64,000 nt of DNA from Armatimonadota bacterium (GCA_003577165.1 QEUM01000012.1:50349-114348), one strand, 5' to 3'. Counted from the stretch's first letter, positions 1 through 9,004 are shown. Notes: generated by a model from the sequence alone, not told the origin. A program made the numbers and translations.

Positions 1-848
1 CCGTGGATCAGGGCATCGAGCACAGCGCCGGCGCCAGTTTTGCGAAGAACCCCGAGTACTTCGATCCGGAGAACATCGTGAGGCTTGCAATGGAGGGCGG
101 ATGTAACGCTGTGGCCTCCACGCTCGGTGTGCTCGGCGCGTGCAGCCGGAAATACGCGCACCGTATTCCGTTCATCGTCAAGATCAACCACAACGAACTC
201 CTCACCTATCCCAACAAGTTCGACCAGGTGATGTTCGCGTCGGTGGAGCAGGCGTGGAATCTCGGAGCGGTGGCGGTCGGTGCGACCATCTACTTCGGAA
301 GCGAAGAGAGCGGCCGACAGATTGTGGAAGTGAGCCAGGCCTTCCAAGCGGCGCACGAGCTGGGCATGGCGACCGTCCTTTGGTGCTATCTACGGAACCC
401 CGCATTCAAGAAAGACAAGGACTACCACGTTGCCGCAGACCTCACGGGTCAGGCGAACCACCTGGGCGTTACGATCGAAGCGGACATCATCAAGCAGAAA
501 CTCCCCGAGAACAACGGCGGATACACGGCGCTCAACATGGACGGAGGCTCCTACGGGAAGGCCGACAAACGCATCTACACGGATCTAACATCCGATCACC
601 CCATTGACCTCTGCCGGTATCAGGTCGCGAACTGCTACATGGGCAGGGCGGGACTCATCAACTCTGGAGGCGCCTCCGGTGAGAACGACCTGGCGGACGC
701 CGTTCGCACCGCCGTCATCAACAAGAGAGCCGGCGGCATCGGACTCATCAGTGGCCGGAAGGCCTTCCAACGACCGATGAAGGACGGCGTGGCAATCCTC
801 AACGCCATCCAGGACGTCTATCTGAACCAGGACATCACGCTCGCGTGA
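1..848 (+). CDS. fbaB: class I fructose-bisphosphate aldolase, 5' end outside window
   Basis: C-terminal part (about 281 residues) of a DhnA/FbaB-type class I aldolase, the Schiff-base enzyme that splits fructose-1,6-bisphosphate into dihydroxyacetone phosphate and glyceraldehyde 3-phosphate. The frame is open to the window edge. The GTG at 3 is read as an internal valine, since family members carry a further N-terminal stretch before the VDQG-EHSAG motif that begins here. Visible conserved blocks are [58 protein letters not shown] (probable Schiff-base lysine region), [13 protein letters not shown] and [13 protein letters not shown]. Reading ends at TGA 846-848. Other glycolytic genes (pyk, eno, tpiA, glpX) lie elsewhere in the window, not in this operon. 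Confidence 0.95.
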   Translation, partial: VDQGIEHSAGASFAKNPEYFDPENIVRLAMEGGCNAVASTLGVLGACSRKYAHRIPFIVKINHNELLTYPNKFDQVMFASVEQAWNLGAVAVGATIYFGSEESGRQIVEVSQAFQAAHELGMATVLWCYLRNPAFKKDKDYHVAADLTGQANHLGVTIEADIIKQKLPENNGGYTALNMDGGSYGKADKRIYTDLTSDHPIDLCRYQVANCYMGRAGLINSGGASGENDLADAVRTAVINKRAGGIGLISGRKAFQRPMKDGVAILNAIQDVYLNQDITLA

Positions 849-918
849 TCTGAGAAGCCTGGTGCGCCCACCAACCGATAATTCCAAGGGGGCACCGCCC
901 CCCGAGGAAGATCGGCAC

Positions 919-1392
919 GTGAACACGATACGAAGGACCATGAGCCTCTTGACTCTCGCGGCCCTGGCCGGGTCCATCCCGGCAGCCGAGCTGCTGTGGA
1001 CGGCCAAGTCTTCTGCCGTAGCCTGCGCGGAGGCCTCCCTCGACGGCCTTTCGCTCGATCGTGTGGCGAGCGTGCTCCTCGCCGAGCCCGTCGTGCAATC
1101 GCAGCCGTCGTTTGTCGCCTCCTTCTTTAACGGGCGCTCAGGCGACAACGAAACGAACCAAGAGTCGGGCCTCCTCGCATGGCGAGACAAGTTCGGCCCG
1201 ATCTGGACTCCCGCTTCCTCGGATCGTGCGATGCTGGTTTCAGGCTGGGGTCCCGACGCCGGCCCTTGGACTCAAGACTCGCTCGGCGCTCCTTCATACG
1301 ACGGCGCGGTGTGGTCATCCGGCGAAGCCATGGGAGCAAGGCCGATTGACTATGGTGCATCTCCCTTGATCCAATCGGGCATCGGCAACTGA
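919..1392 (+). CDS. small secreted protein of unknown function
   Basis: 157-residue protein. I start it at GTG 919 because GAGGAAG at 904-910 is a good ribosome binding site 8 nt upstream; the frame is also open back to 862, and ATG 940 is an alternative. The N-terminus (VNTIRRT then a hydrophobic stretch ending IPAAE) looks like a signal peptide. The mature part is rich in Ser, Gly and Trp (FGPIWTPASSD, GWGPDAGPW), with no motif I recognise. It follows the aldolase gene by 70 nt on the same strand. It could be an exported lineage-specific protein; the product itself is unproven. Confidence 0.6.
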   Translation: MNTIRRTMSLLTLAALAGSIPAAELLWTAKSSAVACAEASLDGLSLDRVASVLLAEPVVQSQPSFVASFFNGRSGDNETNQESGLLAWRDKFGPIWTPASSDRAMLVSGWGPDAGPWTQDSLGAPSYDGAVWSSGEAMGARPIDYGASPLIQSGIGN

Positions 1393-1404
1393 CCACCGGC
1401 CCCG

Positions 1405-2403
1405 GTGCCAAGATGTTCACGCGTGGAGACGCGTGTCGAAAAGGTCAACCTCGAAAGCCCAAACGCAACAGCGATTCGCCTCGCTGCAGGCCTGTTGCGC
1501 GATGGTGAAGTCGTAGCGTTTCCGACGGAAACAGTGTACGGTTTGGGGGCGAATGGGCTCGATGATGCGGCCGTGCGCCTTGTGTACGAACTCAAGGGGC
1601 GCCCCGCCGACAACCCGGTCATCCTCCACGTCGCAGACGCAGCGTCCGCGAAGCGACTCGTAAGCGAGTGGCCCCAATGTGCAGAAGCCCTTGCAGAGAA
1701 GTACTGGCCCGGGCCTCTTACGTTCGTTCTCCGCAAGTCTTCGATAGTTCCGGAAGTTGTTACCGCGGGGGGGCCGACGGTTGCGGTTAGAGTTCCCGCC
1801 CATCCAGTTGCTCTTGCCCTGCTGCGCGAATTCGACGGCCCGATCGCTGCGCCCAGCGCGAATCGTTCAAGCAAAACGTCGCCGACGTTGGCGGATCACG
1901 TGCTGCGCGACTTCGATGGCAGGATTCCCCTCATCCTCGATGCGGGCCCGACCGATGTGGGAATCGAATCAACGGTCGTAGACCTAACTGGCCCCGTCCC
2001 CGAAGTCCTGCGGCCGGGACGCATCACGCCGTCCCAAATTCGTCACGCCCTCGACGGAGATGTTCGCGTTCATCGCGGCGATGCGGAACGCCTCTCCTCA
2101 CCAGGGATGCTCCCGCGCCACTATGCGCCGACTGCCCGGCTCATCCTCCTCGAACAGGATGCTCCCCTGCCACAAGAGGCCCCCCCCGGCAAGACCGCCT
2201 ACCTGACTCTCGCGCAGCGGCGCGACGTCCGTGCCGACGTCTGCGTGTTCATGCCGAACTCGCCCACTGAGTACGCCAAGAGGCTCTATGCGACGCTGCG
2301 AGACATGGACGATCAGAGTGTGGGAGTGATCCTGGTAGACATGCCGCCCGACACAGAAGAGTGGTCAGCCGTCCGGGACAGGCTCCGAAGAGCCGCTCAC
2401 TGA
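1405..2403 (+). CDS. tsaC: L-threonylcarbamoyladenylate synthase (Sua5/YwlC type)
   Basis: 332 residues. Makes threonylcarbamoyl-AMP from threonine, bicarbonate and ATP, the first step of t6A37 modification of ANN-decoding tRNAs. The YrdC domain covers about residues 15-205 with VAFPTETVYGLGAN, ELKGRPADNPVILHV, KYWPGPLTFVL, VAVRVPAHP, PIAAPSANRSS and IESTVVDL. A C-terminal Sua5 domain follows a linker with the typical SSPGM-RHYAPTA motif, so this is the long Sua5 type. The start is uncertain: GTG 1405 or GTG 1423 both fit, and neither has a clear ribosome binding site. The gene ends one base before the convergent zinc-ribbon gene. Confidence 0.93.
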   Translation: MPRCSRVETRVEKVNLESPNATAIRLAAGLLRDGEVVAFPTETVYGLGANGLDDAAVRLVYELKGRPADNPVILHVADAASAKRLVSEWPQCAEALAEKYWPGPLTFVLRKSSIVPEVVTAGGPTVAVRVPAHPVALALLREFDGPIAAPSANRSSKTSPTLADHVLRDFDGRIPLILDAGPTDVGIESTVVDLTGPVPEVLRPGRITPSQIRHALDGDVRVHRGDAERLSSPGMLPRHYAPTARLILLEQDAPLPQEAPPGKTAYLTLAQRRDVRADVCVFMPNSPTEYAKRLYATLRDMDDQSVGVILVDMPPDTEEWSAVRDRLRRAAH

Positions 2404-2404
2404 C

Positions 2405-2677
2405 TCAGAGCGCTTTCAGAATCCAGGAGACGACCGCCTTCGCTCCGTTCTTCAGCGCCTCCCGAAACCTCGGGTCCGGAGTGAAGATCCTGTGCACTCG
2501 CGTCTGAACGCGCCCAGCGTCCGTGTCGAAGTCGCCGTCCCAACCGCACCGAAAGCACTCCGAAGCGGACGACACGTTCACCGTCGCGCAGAGCGGACAC
2601 ACCTTGAGCACGCGCTCCGGATGCGGTTTGCGTGCTCTCCGCTTGGGTTTGAAATCATCGGCGTCCTGGCCTGGCAC
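2405..2677 (-). CDS. small zinc-ribbon protein
   Basis: 90-residue protein starting at GTG 2677. After a basic N-terminus (KPKRRARKP) it has a CPLC-x13-CFRC pair of knuckles (residues about 27-46), a zinc-ribbon arrangement, then a helical tail. No further domain is visible. It is the last gene of the minus-strand group that begins with the 5'-nucleotidase domain gene, 61 nt after the M28 peptidase, and is convergent with tsaC with one base between stop codons. A structural or nucleic-acid-binding role is possible but not shown. Real coding is supported by the spaced cysteine pairs and close packing. Confidence 0.65.
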   Translation of the reverse strand: MPGQDADDFKPKRRARKPHPERVLKVCPLCATVNVSSASECFRCGWDGDFDTDAGRVQTRVHRIFTPDPRFREALKNGAKAVVSWILKAL

Positions 2678-2738
2678 GTTTCTTATTTCGGCTCAGGGAC
2701 CGATTCCGTTGAGAGCGAGGCGCGAAAACCAGGTGAAC

Positions 2739-3764
2739 CTAACTGCCTCGTTCTTTTCGGAGGAAAGACTCGACCGCGCGACCGACGATCGCAAGCGACT
2801 CCGCGCTGCACTTGTCCGGCGTGTCGTCGAGCGTGTGCCAGTAAGGATACTGGAAGTCGATGAGGTCCATCGTCGGCAATCCCGCCTCGTTGAGCGGCAA
2901 GTGATCGTCTAAGACCTGCCCCTGTGCTTGCCTCGGGAACTGCTTGGAATACCCCAACAGCGCCGCGTTCCGATAGAACCGCTCGACGACGCTGCGTGCG
3001 TAATATTGACTGTAGGATTCAATCGGGATCTCAAGGTCCTTGTCGCCGACCATGTCGAGCAATATCCCAAAACTGTAAGCCCCACGCTTCATGTTCTTCG
3101 CAAAGTGCGTTGCGCCGAGGAACATCTCGTTGATTTCGGGCCCCAGGTCTTCGCCATCCGTGAACAGAAACGTCACGTTGACCGGAGGCGGAGTCTGTTT
3201 GAATGCGCGCATCAGTTCGAGTAGAACGCTCACTCCGCTTGCGCCGTCGTTGGCTCCGACGATCGGCTTCTTCTGCTTCTCGACGTCCCACTCCATGTCC
3301 GCTGTCGGTCGCGTATCCCAGTGCGCGAGCAGGAGAACGGTCGTCTTCGCTCCGACGTCCATCGTCGCGACGACGTTCCACATCGTCACCTTCGACTTCG
3401 TTACGCTCCACTCGTGCGTGAACTCCTGAGTCTCGACCTTGTCTGTGTACTGCTTGGCCTGCGCGACGATCCAATCCCTTGTCTTCTTGTGAGCCTCCGA
3501 TCCGGGGTATCGGGGGCCAAAATCGCATTGGGCCTTCAAAAGCGCGTAGGCCTTCGTCCCGTCGAAGTGAAGAGTCTCGGACCCAGTCTCGTGTCCCTGC
3601 GAAGGCGTTCCCGCGCCCTTTCCAGTGGATGCGCAAGCAACGGCGATGCCGCCGATCGCTACGGCCGCGCTAAGTAACGCGGCGGGTGCGGACCGCCGAC
3701 TTTGCCCTTGAGGACAGACTCCAGCGACGCTCCCGTCTCGCGAACGATCTTCGACTTGTCCCAT
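2739..3764 (-). CDS. M28-family zinc peptidase / glutaminyl cyclase-like protein
   Basis: 341 residues. Metal-dependent M28 fold used by aminopeptidases and by bacterial glutaminyl-peptide cyclotransferases. Visible metal and catalytic blocks are LLLAHWDTRP (His and Asp neighbourhood), IVGANDGASGV (bridging Asp), FTDGEDLG (Glu-Asp pair), LLDMVGDKD, and a C-terminal IDFQYPYWHTLDDT block with the last His ligand. The segment AALLSAAVAIGGIAVACAS near residues 28-46 looks like a lipoprotein signal, so the protein is likely exported. The only ATG/GTG/TTG I find upstream of it is ATG 3764, which forces a 106-nt overlap with the preceding 5'-nucleotidase-domain gene and an unusually long leader before the signal. 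A mis-assigned or unusual start is possible. Confidence 0.88.
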   Translation of the reverse strand: MGQVEDRSRDGSVAGVCPQGQSRRSAPAALLSAAVAIGGIAVACASTGKGAGTPSQGHETGSETLHFDGTKAYALLKAQCDFGPRYPGSEAHKKTRDWIVAQAKQYTDKVETQEFTHEWSVTKSKVTMWNVVATMDVGAKTTVLLLAHWDTRPTADMEWDVEKQKKPIVGANDGASGVSVLLELMRAFKQTPPPVNVTFLFTDGEDLGPEINEMFLGATHFAKNMKRGAYSFGILLDMVGDKDLEIPIESYSQYYARSVVERFYRNAALLGYSKQFPRQAQGQVLDDHLPLNEAGLPTMDLIDFQYPYWHTLDDTPDKCSAESLAIVGRAVESFLRKERGS

Positions 3765-4231
3765 AACTTGAAAAACCCCAGTGCGCCGCGCGCGACCGAC
3801 GCAGGCATCGCTACATCATAGCCCTTCGATTCCTGAAGGGTCTCGCCGTCCACTCGTATCTCGACAACCCGCGAGCCCGCGGGCGCGGAGGGCGAAAACG
3901 TGACCGTGAGGCCGGCTGGGTGCAGGAACGAACTTCCGAGGTCGGGCAGATTGGAGAGCGAACGCTCCAGGGCTTCTCTCAGAGTCTGACCGGAAATCCG
4001 CACCACGACGATCTCCTCGGTCGAGTACAGAAGCATCGAGGCGAGATCGCCAGACTCCGACGTAGGCTTGAGCAGGCCCGCCGGCAGCAGCGCCACATGT
4101 GTGCCTGCCGCCTGGGCGATGAGGTCGGCGGCCGACTGCGCGCGCATGTCGTTCAAACCGGCTGGCTCGCGCACCTGCGCGAACGCCGTAGACAGCGCCG
4201 CAACCAAGACGAAGACCGGGAGGCGTCTCAT
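3659..4231 (-). CDS. stand-alone 5'-nucleotidase C-terminal domain protein, secreted
   Basis: 190 residues from ATG 4231, which begins a clean signal peptide (MRRLPVFVLVAALSTAFAQ). The rest matches the substrate-binding C-terminal domain of UshA-like 5'-nucleotidases: an 'Aadliaqaag' helix, IVVVRISGQTLREALERSL, LTVTFSP and a YDVAMPASVARG block. The metallophosphatase half with its GNHD/NHE motifs is absent upstream and downstream, so it cannot hydrolyse nucleotides by itself. It overlaps the next gene (M28 peptidase) by 106 nt. It may bind a nucleotide or partner at the cell surface; this is an inference from fold only. Confidence 0.75.
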   Translation of the reverse strand: MRRLPVFVLVAALSTAFAQVREPAGLNDMRAQSAADLIAQAAGTHVALLPAGLLKPTSESGDLASMLLYSTEEIVVVRISGQTLREALERSLSNLPDLGSSFLHPAGLTVTFSPSAPAGSRVVEIRVDGETLQESKGYDVAMPASVARGALGFFKLWDKSKIVRETGASLESVLKGKVGGPHPPRYLARP

Positions 4232-4336
4232 TCCCACGCAATTAGACAACGTCAGGGGCCGTTTGTTTCGGGCATTTCCGCCTGAACCGGCCTGGGGCTC
4301 TTCCACCCTACCTTTCGGCAGCTTCGGCCGCCCCGT

Positions 4337-6499
4337 TCAGGCCCTCCACTCTCGTTCCACCTCCTGGCCCGCCACGCGCAGGTTGGAAACCGTCAGCCAC
4401 TCGAGGCCGCAGTCCAACCTCGGCCCCTCGAACCCAGGCGCCCCAGGGTCGACCCCGCACGCATGGCGCAGGATCAGGTCCACCAGCCAGGAATGCATGT
4501 AGTCGTCCACGCCCCGATAAGCGCTCGGCGCCCCGGTCTCCGGGTTGTAATGCTCGAAGCAGTTGGGCCGAGTCGGGTCATCGGCAAAGCACATCATCCT
4601 CACCCAACGCATCAGAAGTTCGCCTGCCGACTTCCGCACATCCAAATTCGGAGAAGCCGCTAATGTCTCGACCATGTGACTGTTGACCATTGGCCAAACG
4701 CGCCCGTTCCACGGACAGTTCCTCTTCGTGCCGCGCCATATCGCCGACGGCGAATACGTCGGGTCGTTGCGCGGTGCCGTCGCAACGGGATAAGGCGTCC
4801 AGAACTCGCCTTCGTTCAACAAGTGCCGATGAACCGCTGCCTCGTTCTCCGTCGCAAACGGCTCGTACGCGAGGGGATAGAACCCTACGGCGTTTAAGTT
4901 GGGCGAAAGCGTTCCTGTCCTGGGATCTCGGTCGCGAAACGCGTCCACGCCATCCCATAAAGACTTTTCGATGCTCGCGCGATACCGCTCCTCGCGCATT
5001 TCGTTCTTTGCGCGAATCTCACCGTCTTTCGCAAGTTCTGCGAGGGCCGCGCTCAATCGCCATGCATACGTCGTCGCGTCCACTCCCTGCATCCGAAGTT
5101 CAGCCCAATCGTCGTCCGCCTGCGCAACGAACGCATAACGCGACGAGTACTCCTGACCCGTCTCATTCTGATCATGCACGTTGATGAGGCCCTCAGAATC
5201 GGGATCACGCTCCCTGGCGAGAAAATCAGCGTAACGAGCGAGAGAGGAGCACGCCTCTTCACCAAAAGACTCATCCGGATGAATCGAGCAAAGCAAGCGA
5301 ATGGCGTCTCCCCAATTTCCGTGATAGAAGTCTCTCTTTGCCCGGATCGAGTACGTGTGTCCGGGAAAAGAACCGTCCTCCAACTGCGCGTGCGCGAAAC
5401 TCCGAAAAACGCCCTGCGCCATCTCCGGATTTCGCATCCATGCGGTCTCCCTCGCGTGGCACCATCCCGAATACGAAATCAGGTTTCGAAACGCGCCGAT
5501 GCCCTCGAAGATGCAAGGATGCGGATAGGCGGACAATGCCCGATCCACGCTGCTGAGCCGAAGCCCGAACCAACGATTCCAATAGGCGTGAGTGAGGTAG
5601 GGATCGCTGCACTCGAAGTGAGGGACCTGCGCGAAGTACTCTTTCCACGCAGCAGCGCTTCGATCTTGCGCGCGCGAGGAGAGCGCATCGCGCAGACGAT
5701 TCGTTGCGGACTCGCGATCCTCGCCTGCCGCAGCGCCGAACTGAACCGTCTTACGGTCGCTCAGCCGGCAGTGAGAGAGCATGTGGAACTGATGCGCCCC
5801 GAGTTCGCTCGACATCGCCTCGAGACGGCCTTCGCGGAAAAGTTCGTACGCGGGCGACGCTTCGACCCACGGCGGTGTGTCCGCGAATTCAGATCGCACG
5901 GTCGCGACCCCGAGCGGCGCTTCGTCGCTTCCGATGGCGATGCAAAGCCCCCCCCGAAGCGAATTGATTGAGGGGCCTCCCGCCCGCGTCTCGATCGCAT
6001 CCGTCGCGAGCCGCTCCTCGGACATTTCGGAAGGGAAGCGAACTTCGAAATCCCAAACGAACCCCTCAGCGCGCCCGTCGCGCGTCAATCGTTCACAGCC
6101 GGTGATGCGCGAGCACGGCGGTGGAACCTCGGCCGCAGATTGCGCCGACCAGAAAACCAAATCCACCGGCCCCACATCCGTGACCAGCTCAAACTCGGAA
6201 ACCCAAGCCTGATCCTCCGTAACGCAGCGGATCTCGCGCATCACCATCTTCCCGGCGACGTGCATGATCGTCAGCCGATCAGGCCGCCAACCCTTGAGGT
6301 ACGAGGAAAGCCGAACCGGCTTGCCCCCAACGTACACAAGCGCCGTAAACAGACGGTCGATCCGGATGTCCGCGTAATAGCACTCGTCCCAGAACCCAGG
6401 CGCCAGGAGCCAGCGAGGGAATGGAGGCGCATACACGGCGCCTCGGCCGCCTCCGAGAAACCACTTGTCCTTCCGACCGAACAGCGAGAGGGGATCCAA
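4337..6499 (-). CDS. six-hairpin (GH63/GH37-like) glycosidase
   Basis: 720 residues from TTG 6499. The N-terminal ~270 residues form a beta-rich domain (FGRKDKWFLGGGRGAVYAPP) and the C-terminal ~430 look like an (alpha/alpha)6 barrel of the MGH1/GH63 type: PCIFEGIGAFRNLISYSGWCHARETAWM, QLEDGSFPGHTYS, HDQNETGQEYSSRY, and a NCPWNGRVWPMVNSHMVETL block resembling the RG-VWP-NY signature of trehalase/glucosidase families. No signal peptide is visible, so it probably acts in the cytoplasm on an oligosaccharide or glycoside. TAATCT lies 8 nt before the TTG and no Shine-Dalgarno is seen, so the mRNA may be leaderless. It is divergent from the transporter gene. Substrate cannot be told from sequence. 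Confidence 0.72.
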   Translation of the reverse strand: MDPLSLFGRKDKWFLGGGRGAVYAPPFPRWLLAPGFWDECYYADIRIDRLFTALVYVGGKPVRLSSYLKGWRPDRLTIMHVAGKMVMREIRCVTEDQAWVSEFELVTDVGPVDLVFWSAQSAAEVPPPCSRITGCERLTRDGRAEGFVWDFEVRFPSEMSEERLATDAIETRAGGPSINSLRGGLCIAIGSDEAPLGVATVRSEFADTPPWVEASPAYELFREGRLEAMSSELGAHQFHMLSHCRLSDRKTVQFGAAAGEDRESATNRLRDALSSRAQDRSAAAWKEYFAQVPHFECSDPYLTHAYWNRWFGLRLSSVDRALSAYPHPCIFEGIGAFRNLISYSGWCHARETAWMRNPEMAQGVFRSFAHAQLEDGSFPGHTYSIRAKRDFYHGNWGDAIRLLCSIHPDESFGEEACSSLARYADFLARERDPDSEGLINVHDQNETGQEYSSRYAFVAQADDDWAELRMQGVDATTYAWRLSAALAELAKDGEIRAKNEMREERYRASIEKSLWDGVDAFRDRDPRTGTLSPNLNAVGFYPLAYEPFATENEAAVHRHLLNEGEFWTPYPVATAPRNDPTYSPSAIWRGTKRNCPWNGRVWPMVNSHMVETLAASPNLDVRKSAGELLMRWVRMMCFADDPTRPNCFEHYNPETGAPSAYRGVDDYMHSWLVDLILRHACGVDPGAPGFEGPRLDCGLEWLTVSNLRVAGQEVEREWRA

Positions 6500-6575
6500 G
6501 CGGGCCGAGATTACCCATCGGGGAACCGCCCGCCGGCAGGAGTCTCAGCCCGCAAGCCCGAAGCAGGATACGCGG

Positions 6576-8564
6576 ATGTCGGAGGACCGTGAACTCGAAG
6601 GCGCGCGTCACCGCGTCGAGGATCAGTCCCGCGACGAAACCGTCCAGTTCGAAGAGGGCTTCACTCTCCGCACGGTATTCGGCGGCCTCTTCATAGCCCT
6701 CGTCATGCTCCCCGGAGGCCTGTTCCTCGCCCTCGTCGCAGGACAGGGCATTGGCGAAGCGGCGGAGTGGGTGACCATCGTGCTCTTCGCTGAGGTCGCC
6801 CGCAGAAGCTTCGCCCCCCTCAAGAAGCAGGAGATCTACATCCTCTTCTATATGGCGCTGAGCCTCACGTCGGCCCTCGCCATCGAAAAGGGAATATCGG
6901 GCGGCCCGTTCGGCGAACTCGTTTGGCGAGCCTATTGCGTGCAGTCGCCCGCATTCGTCGGTTTCGCTGACCAAGTGCCCCCATGGGCCGTCCCCCGCAT
7001 CGGCTCCCAGGCCCTCGAGAATCACAGTTTCTTTCACGCGGACTGGGCCATTCCCATCCTCCTTCTTGTTCTCGTCGAAGTCTGCGTCCGATCCAGTTGG
7101 ATCGGTCTCGGCTACGCGCTGTTCCGACTCACGAGCGACGTCGAGCGGCTGCCCTTTCCCATGGCGCCCGTCGCGGCCAGCGGCGCAACCGCCCTCGCAG
7201 AGGCGGGCAGGAAAGAAGAGAGTTGGCGGTGGGGCATCTTCAGCACAGGCGCAGTCGTTGGCCTCATCTTCGGATTCGTTTACCTCGCGATTCCGATCTT
7301 CACCGGAACCGTCTTCGGCGACAGCGTCGAAGTCTTCCCGATCCCCTTCGCCGACTACTCGAAAAACGTGGAGAACTGGCTTCCCGCCGCCCTCGTCGGC
7401 ATCAGTTTCAACCTCGGCAACATTCTCACCGGATTCGTGCTCCCCTGGCACATCGTTCTCGGCGCGTGCATCGGCTCTGTTCTCGCGCAAATCGTCCTCA
7501 ATCCAATCCTCTACAAAGCCGGCATGTTTCCAGACTTGCTTCATGGAGGCGTTTGGTCCACGAAACTCACCGTGGACATGAACTTCTGGCTCAGCGTCGG
7601 CATCGGCATCAACGTAGCCGTCGGAATTCTCGGCATCGCCCTCGTCATTCGACACTTGCGCCAAAGCGCTCAACTGAGGCGGGAAGCAGAATACACGCTC
7701 GCCCCCCCTCCGGGGAGGGGGGACTTCCCGATTTGGCTCGCCGTCTCCGTTTGGGCCGTGGCGACTCTGATTCTCGTCGGCCTCTGCAAATGGCTCGTTC
7801 CGACCTTTCCGATCTGGCTCCTCCTCTTCTTCGGCCTCGCCTGGAGCCCGCTGAACAGTTACATCTCAGCGCGCATGCACGGACTCACGGGCCGTGGCGT
7901 CTCCTTCCCCTACCTCAAGGAAGCCGCCGTCACCGCCACGGGCTATCGCAACGTGGACATCTGGTACGCGCCGATTCCGATCCACGACCACGGATGGGCC
8001 GCGCAGAGGTTCCGCGAAATCGAACTCACCGGCACGAAATTCACAAGCGTCATCAAAGCCGAAGCGTTCATGTTCCCGCTAGTTCTCATTGCGAGTTTCT
8101 TCTTCTGGGCTTTCTTTTATTCCGGTCCGGCAATCGACGGCGGCCAGTATCCCTACGCGCAGAGGTTCTGGCCCTTCTACGCCAACACGGAAGCAGTGTG
8201 GAAGCAGGTCAACCTCGGCGGATCCGAGATCTCCTCCAACATGCAGGCCATCAAGCCCGCCTACGTCGCAGGAGGAACCGCGGCCGGACTCCTCGCGTAC
8301 GGGGCGTTCGCTCTGTTCAAACTTCCGATCCTCACCTTCTACGGCTTCGCAGGTGGCGTCGGGTTGTGGCCCGCCAACACCATCCCTCAACTCCTCGGAG
8401 CCGTGTTCGGAAGGCGCTACTTCGCCCGCCGCTACGGGGAGGAGAAGTGGGCGTCCTACGCGCCCGTCCTTCTCGCCGGCTTCGCCTGCGGAAGCGGCCT
8501 CATCGCCATGGCCTCGATCGCCCTCGCCCTGCTCGCCAAATCCGTCTCCTCCCTTCCGTACTGA
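6576..8564 (+). CDS. OPT-like polytopic membrane transporter
   Basis: 662 residues from ATG 6576, chosen because AGCAGGA at 6562-6568 gives a ribosome binding site with 7-nt spacing; the frame stays open further upstream. After a short charged N-terminus there are about a dozen or more hydrophobic segments. A loop motif VERLPFPMAPVAASG resembles the LPFP-cytoplasmic-loop signature of oligopeptide/metal-chelate (OPT) transporters, and GISFNLGNILTGFVLP, TVDMNFWLSVGIGIN and WSPLNSYISARMHGL look like conserved membrane-edge motifs. It stands alone, divergent from the glycosidase. The family call is by pattern only; uptake of peptides or metal chelates is an inference. Confidence 0.6.
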   Translation: MSEDRELEGARHRVEDQSRDETVQFEEGFTLRTVFGGLFIALVMLPGGLFLALVAGQGIGEAAEWVTIVLFAEVARRSFAPLKKQEIYILFYMALSLTSALAIEKGISGGPFGELVWRAYCVQSPAFVGFADQVPPWAVPRIGSQALENHSFFHADWAIPILLLVLVEVCVRSSWIGLGYALFRLTSDVERLPFPMAPVAASGATALAEAGRKEESWRWGIFSTGAVVGLIFGFVYLAIPIFTGTVFGDSVEVFPIPFADYSKNVENWLPAALVGISFNLGNILTGFVLPWHIVLGACIGSVLAQIVLNPILYKAGMFPDLLHGGVWSTKLTVDMNFWLSVGIGINVAVGILGIALVIRHLRQSAQLRREAEYTLAPPPGRGDFPIWLAVSVWAVATLILVGLCKWLVPTFPIWLLLFFGLAWSPLNSYISARMHGLTGRGVSFPYLKEAAVTATGYRNVDIWYAPIPIHDHGWAAQRFREIELTGTKFTSVIKAEAFMFPLVLIASFFFWAFFYSGPAIDGGQYPYAQRFWPFYANTEAVWKQVNLGGSEISSNMQAIKPAYVAGGTAAGLLAYGAFALFKLPILTFYGFAGGVGLWPANTIPQLLGAVFGRRYFARRYGEEKWASYAPVLLAGFACGSGLIAMASIALALLAKSVSSLPY

Positions 8565-9004
8565 TCGCACCGAGGCAACGGCCACGCACACGGCCCACCG
8601 ACGATTTGCTCAATACACTGAGTAAAAATACTCAGCGTCCTGAGTAAACCGTAGACCGCCCTCCTTCCCCACTACGCACGGCCCCCGGCAATCGCCCCGT
8701 GGCCTCCCTCCAGTCCTGCGCCCAGCAGCCTCCACGCCCAGGGGAAGGCTTTTCGACCACCCCCAGGCGACTCCACTCCATAGCAAACGCAGCGCTGAAC
8801 ATGGGGCCCGCGCGGAGCATCGGCGCCAGACCCACACACGGACTGCCGACCGCCACTGACACTCACATCAAGCGTGCCTTGGATCGAGGAGGAGTGCCCC
8901 TCCCGGCCTCAGCCCGCTCAGCTCCGCCCCTCGGAGCGCGAGCCTGGGTATCTTTCTGCCACAGGCATCACAGGGGTCAGGTCGCAAGACGGGGGAGGAA
9001 TCGC
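8565..9004. other. intergenic region at the left edge of the defence island
   Basis: 440 bp between the transporter and the helicase. A frame open from 8699 runs into the helicase but its 102 residues before 9005 are low-complexity Pro/Arg/Ala sequence without resemblance to the helicase family, so I treat it as non-coding. The only structured element I see is the repeated CTGAGTA motif at 8618-8646. The part from 8650 to 8990 is C-rich and shows nothing else. Confidence 0.6.
8618..8646. promoter_or_regulatory. CTGAGTA inverted/direct repeats, probable operator
   Basis: CTGAGTA (8618-8624), four A residues, its exact inverse TACTCAG (8629-8635), then a third direct copy CTGAGTA at 8640-8646. 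TTGCTC (8606-8611) with 17-nt spacing to TACTCA suggests a promoter lying under the repeats. This is the only regulatory-looking element upstream of the island operon, so binding of a repressor here would control helicase-SIR2-HerA-mod-res. No regulator gene is next to it. A small stem-loop in RNA is the alternative reading. Confidence 0.5.

Noticed and set aside
6279..7673. 464-codon open frame on the minus strand across the transporter gene
   Set aside because: Composed of Glu/Asp/Gly-rich low-information sequence antisense to an evident membrane protein; typical shadow frame in G+C-rich DNA.
6983..8647. 554-codon open frame on the plus strand
   Set aside because: Arg/Pro/His-rich translation in another frame of the transporter gene; no motif.
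8699..9004. 102-codon N-terminal extension of the helicase
   Set aside because: Low-complexity and unlike helicases; TTG 9005 has an excellent Shine-Dalgarno.
8565..9004. tRNA, attachment site or integrase at the island edge
   Set aside because: No cloverleaf, integrase or matching direct repeats could be seen at either end of the island.
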